Assembly: GCA_965262315.1 (NCBI GenBank)
Contig: CBDHFJ010000168.1
Location: 1-55,115 of the forward strand
DNA from: JBCCFK01 sp965262315
Lineage (GTDB): Bacteria > Actinomycetota > Acidimicrobiia > Acidimicrobiales > UBA8592
DNA: 55,115 nucleotides
Reading direction: 5' to 3'
Part shown: piece by piece, positions 54,291 to 55,115 of the stretch
Layout: every line of letters begins with the position of its first letter
Position numbering within the stretch: position 1 is the stretch's first letter
Notes under the pieces: generated by a model
Database searches by the model: none
What the model was told of the DNA's origin: nothing
Seen by the model: only the letters and a program-made list of their open reading frames with translations
Position numbers and translations under genes: made by a program

Positions 54291-55115
54291 GTGCGCAGCG
54301 GACCGGAGCGGCGACGAGGGCGAGTCGCCAGCACAGGCGCAACCGTCTTGCTGATGTTGATGGCGTTGTTCCCGACGGTTGCGGCGCCCCCGTCGGAGGC
54401 CGCCCAGTCCTTCACCCGCATCTCGGGTGAGGGATCGTCATGGGCGGCCAACGCGATCGACGCCGCTGCGGGTGAACGTGCGCCAGCTCGGCATCACCGT
54501 GGACTACGCGCCAACGGGCTCCACGTCGGGCCGCAAGAACTGGCTCAACGGCACAGCCGACTTTGCCGTATCGGACATCCCGTTCCAGTTCGCAGCCCGA
54601 GGACGGGTCCGCGCCCGAGAATCCCGAGCCTGACTCCTACGCCTACATCCCTGCCGCGGCGGGCGGCACGGCCTTCATGTACAACCTGAGCATCGACGGC
54701 GAGCAGGTGACCAACCTGCGGCTCTCGGGCGAGAACGTCGCACTGATCTTCACTGGCGTCATCACCACCTGGGCCGACCCGGCACTGGCCGCCGACAACC
54801 CGGGCCTCGATCTTCCAGATCAGCCCATCGTCCCTGTGGTGCGCTCCGACGGTTCTGGCACGAGCCATCAGCTGACGAACTGGATGATCGATCGGCACGG
54901 GTCGTTGTGGCAGGACTATTGCGAGCGCTCCGGCCGTGCACCCGACTGTGGCAGAACGGCGTACTACCCGACGATCGACGGCATGATCGCCCAGGCCGGC
55001 GACCTCGGCGTCGCGGGCTACGTGTCGCAGGGCTTCGCCGAGGGCGCCATCGGCTACGTCAACTACTCCTACGCGCTCGGCGCTGGCATGCCCGTGGCGA
55101 AAGTGCTCAACGCCG
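54291..55115 (+). CDS. PstS-like phosphate-type substrate-binding protein, two apparent frameshifts, 3' end cut by window
   Basis: A GTG after GGGAGGG opens a signal peptide (TGATVLLMLMALFPTVAAPPS). The first frame reads SFTRISGEGSSWAANAID, a second (from about 54470) NVRQLGITVDYAPTGSTSGR and LNGTADFAVSDIPF, and a third (from about 54596) runs to the window end with GGTAFMYNL, ALIFTGVITTWADP, VRSDGSGTSHQLTNW and GYVSQGFAEGAIGYVNYSY. These are the anion-binding loops of PstS-type proteins. It is extracellular or lipid-free, as no lipobox is seen. No Pst permease genes are in view. The two shifts may be sequencing errors, since the residues on both sides are conserved. Confidence 0.78.

Overview
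The window looks like chromosomal DNA of a high-GC actinobacterium. An Acidimicrobiia-type organism (Ilumatobacter-like) is my best guess, from the dense set of CoA-ester enzymes, a luciferase-like F420-type oxidoreductase, an actinobacterial STAND protein and many promoters of the form TAnnnT placed 6-7 bases before the start codon (leaderless transcripts). No rRNA, tRNA, insertion sequence, integrase or CRISPR array was seen. GC content and homology were judged by eye, not computed.

Layout. 1-3.9 kb: an animal-type heme peroxidase cut by the window edge, a methyltransferase and a secreted trypsin-like protease with RTX repeats. 4.0-11.5 kb: rhodanese, a family III CoA-transferase, a TetR regulator with a clear operator, then a carboxyltransferase, biotin carboxylase and acyl-CoA dehydrogenase set resembling the leucine (methylcrotonyl-CoA) module. 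Two near-identical tandem hairpins lie between the two carboxylase subunits. 11.4-13.6 kb: a minus-strand flavoprotein / VOC / MFS group. 13.8-15.2 kb: a sigma factor overlapping a membrane-anchored class D beta-lactamase-like protein that needs two frameshifts. 15.3-18.1 kb: a lone molybdenum hydroxylase large subunit and a small coiled-coil membrane protein. 18.3-25.5 kb: a tightly overlapped operon (carboxyltransferase, biotin carboxylase with one frameshift, AtuA-family protein, TetR, acyl-CoA dehydrogenase), followed by a CoA-transferase, another acyl-CoA dehydrogenase and a STAND regulator. 31-34.4 kb: a methyltransferase divergent from a secreted beta-helix/RTX protein. 34.4-41.2 kb: an acyl-CoA dehydrogenase/carboxyltransferase pair, CoA-transferase, TetR, SDR and LLM oxidoreductase. 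41.2-42.4 kb: a soluble reductive-dehalogenase-like iron-sulfur protein. 42.4-46.2 kb: YCII, methyltransferase, ribokinase, TauE exporter and VOC protein. 46.3-47.7 kb: two overlapping carboxymuconolactone-decarboxylase-fold genes and a cyclic-nucleotide-binding protein; the second CMD gene has an in-frame TGA where the redox cysteine belongs and a SECIS-like hairpin after it, so it is a candidate selenoprotein. 47.8-55.1 kb: large secreted proteins sharing repeated modules, with substrate-binding-protein domains and a PstS-like gene cut by the window end; the repeated part is riddled with frame changes.

Together the genes describe an aerobic heterotroph that degrades branched or terpenoid acyl-CoAs, with several local TetR switches, exported calcium-binding proteins and an unusual extracellular binding-protein cluster. 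The strongest leads are the candidate selenoprotein, the sigma-factor/class D sensor pair, the soluble reductive-dehalogenase-like protein, the tandem hairpins and the secreted module cluster. Apparent frameshifts occur at five loci while neighbouring genes are clean, so assembly indels are a serious alternative to gene decay.
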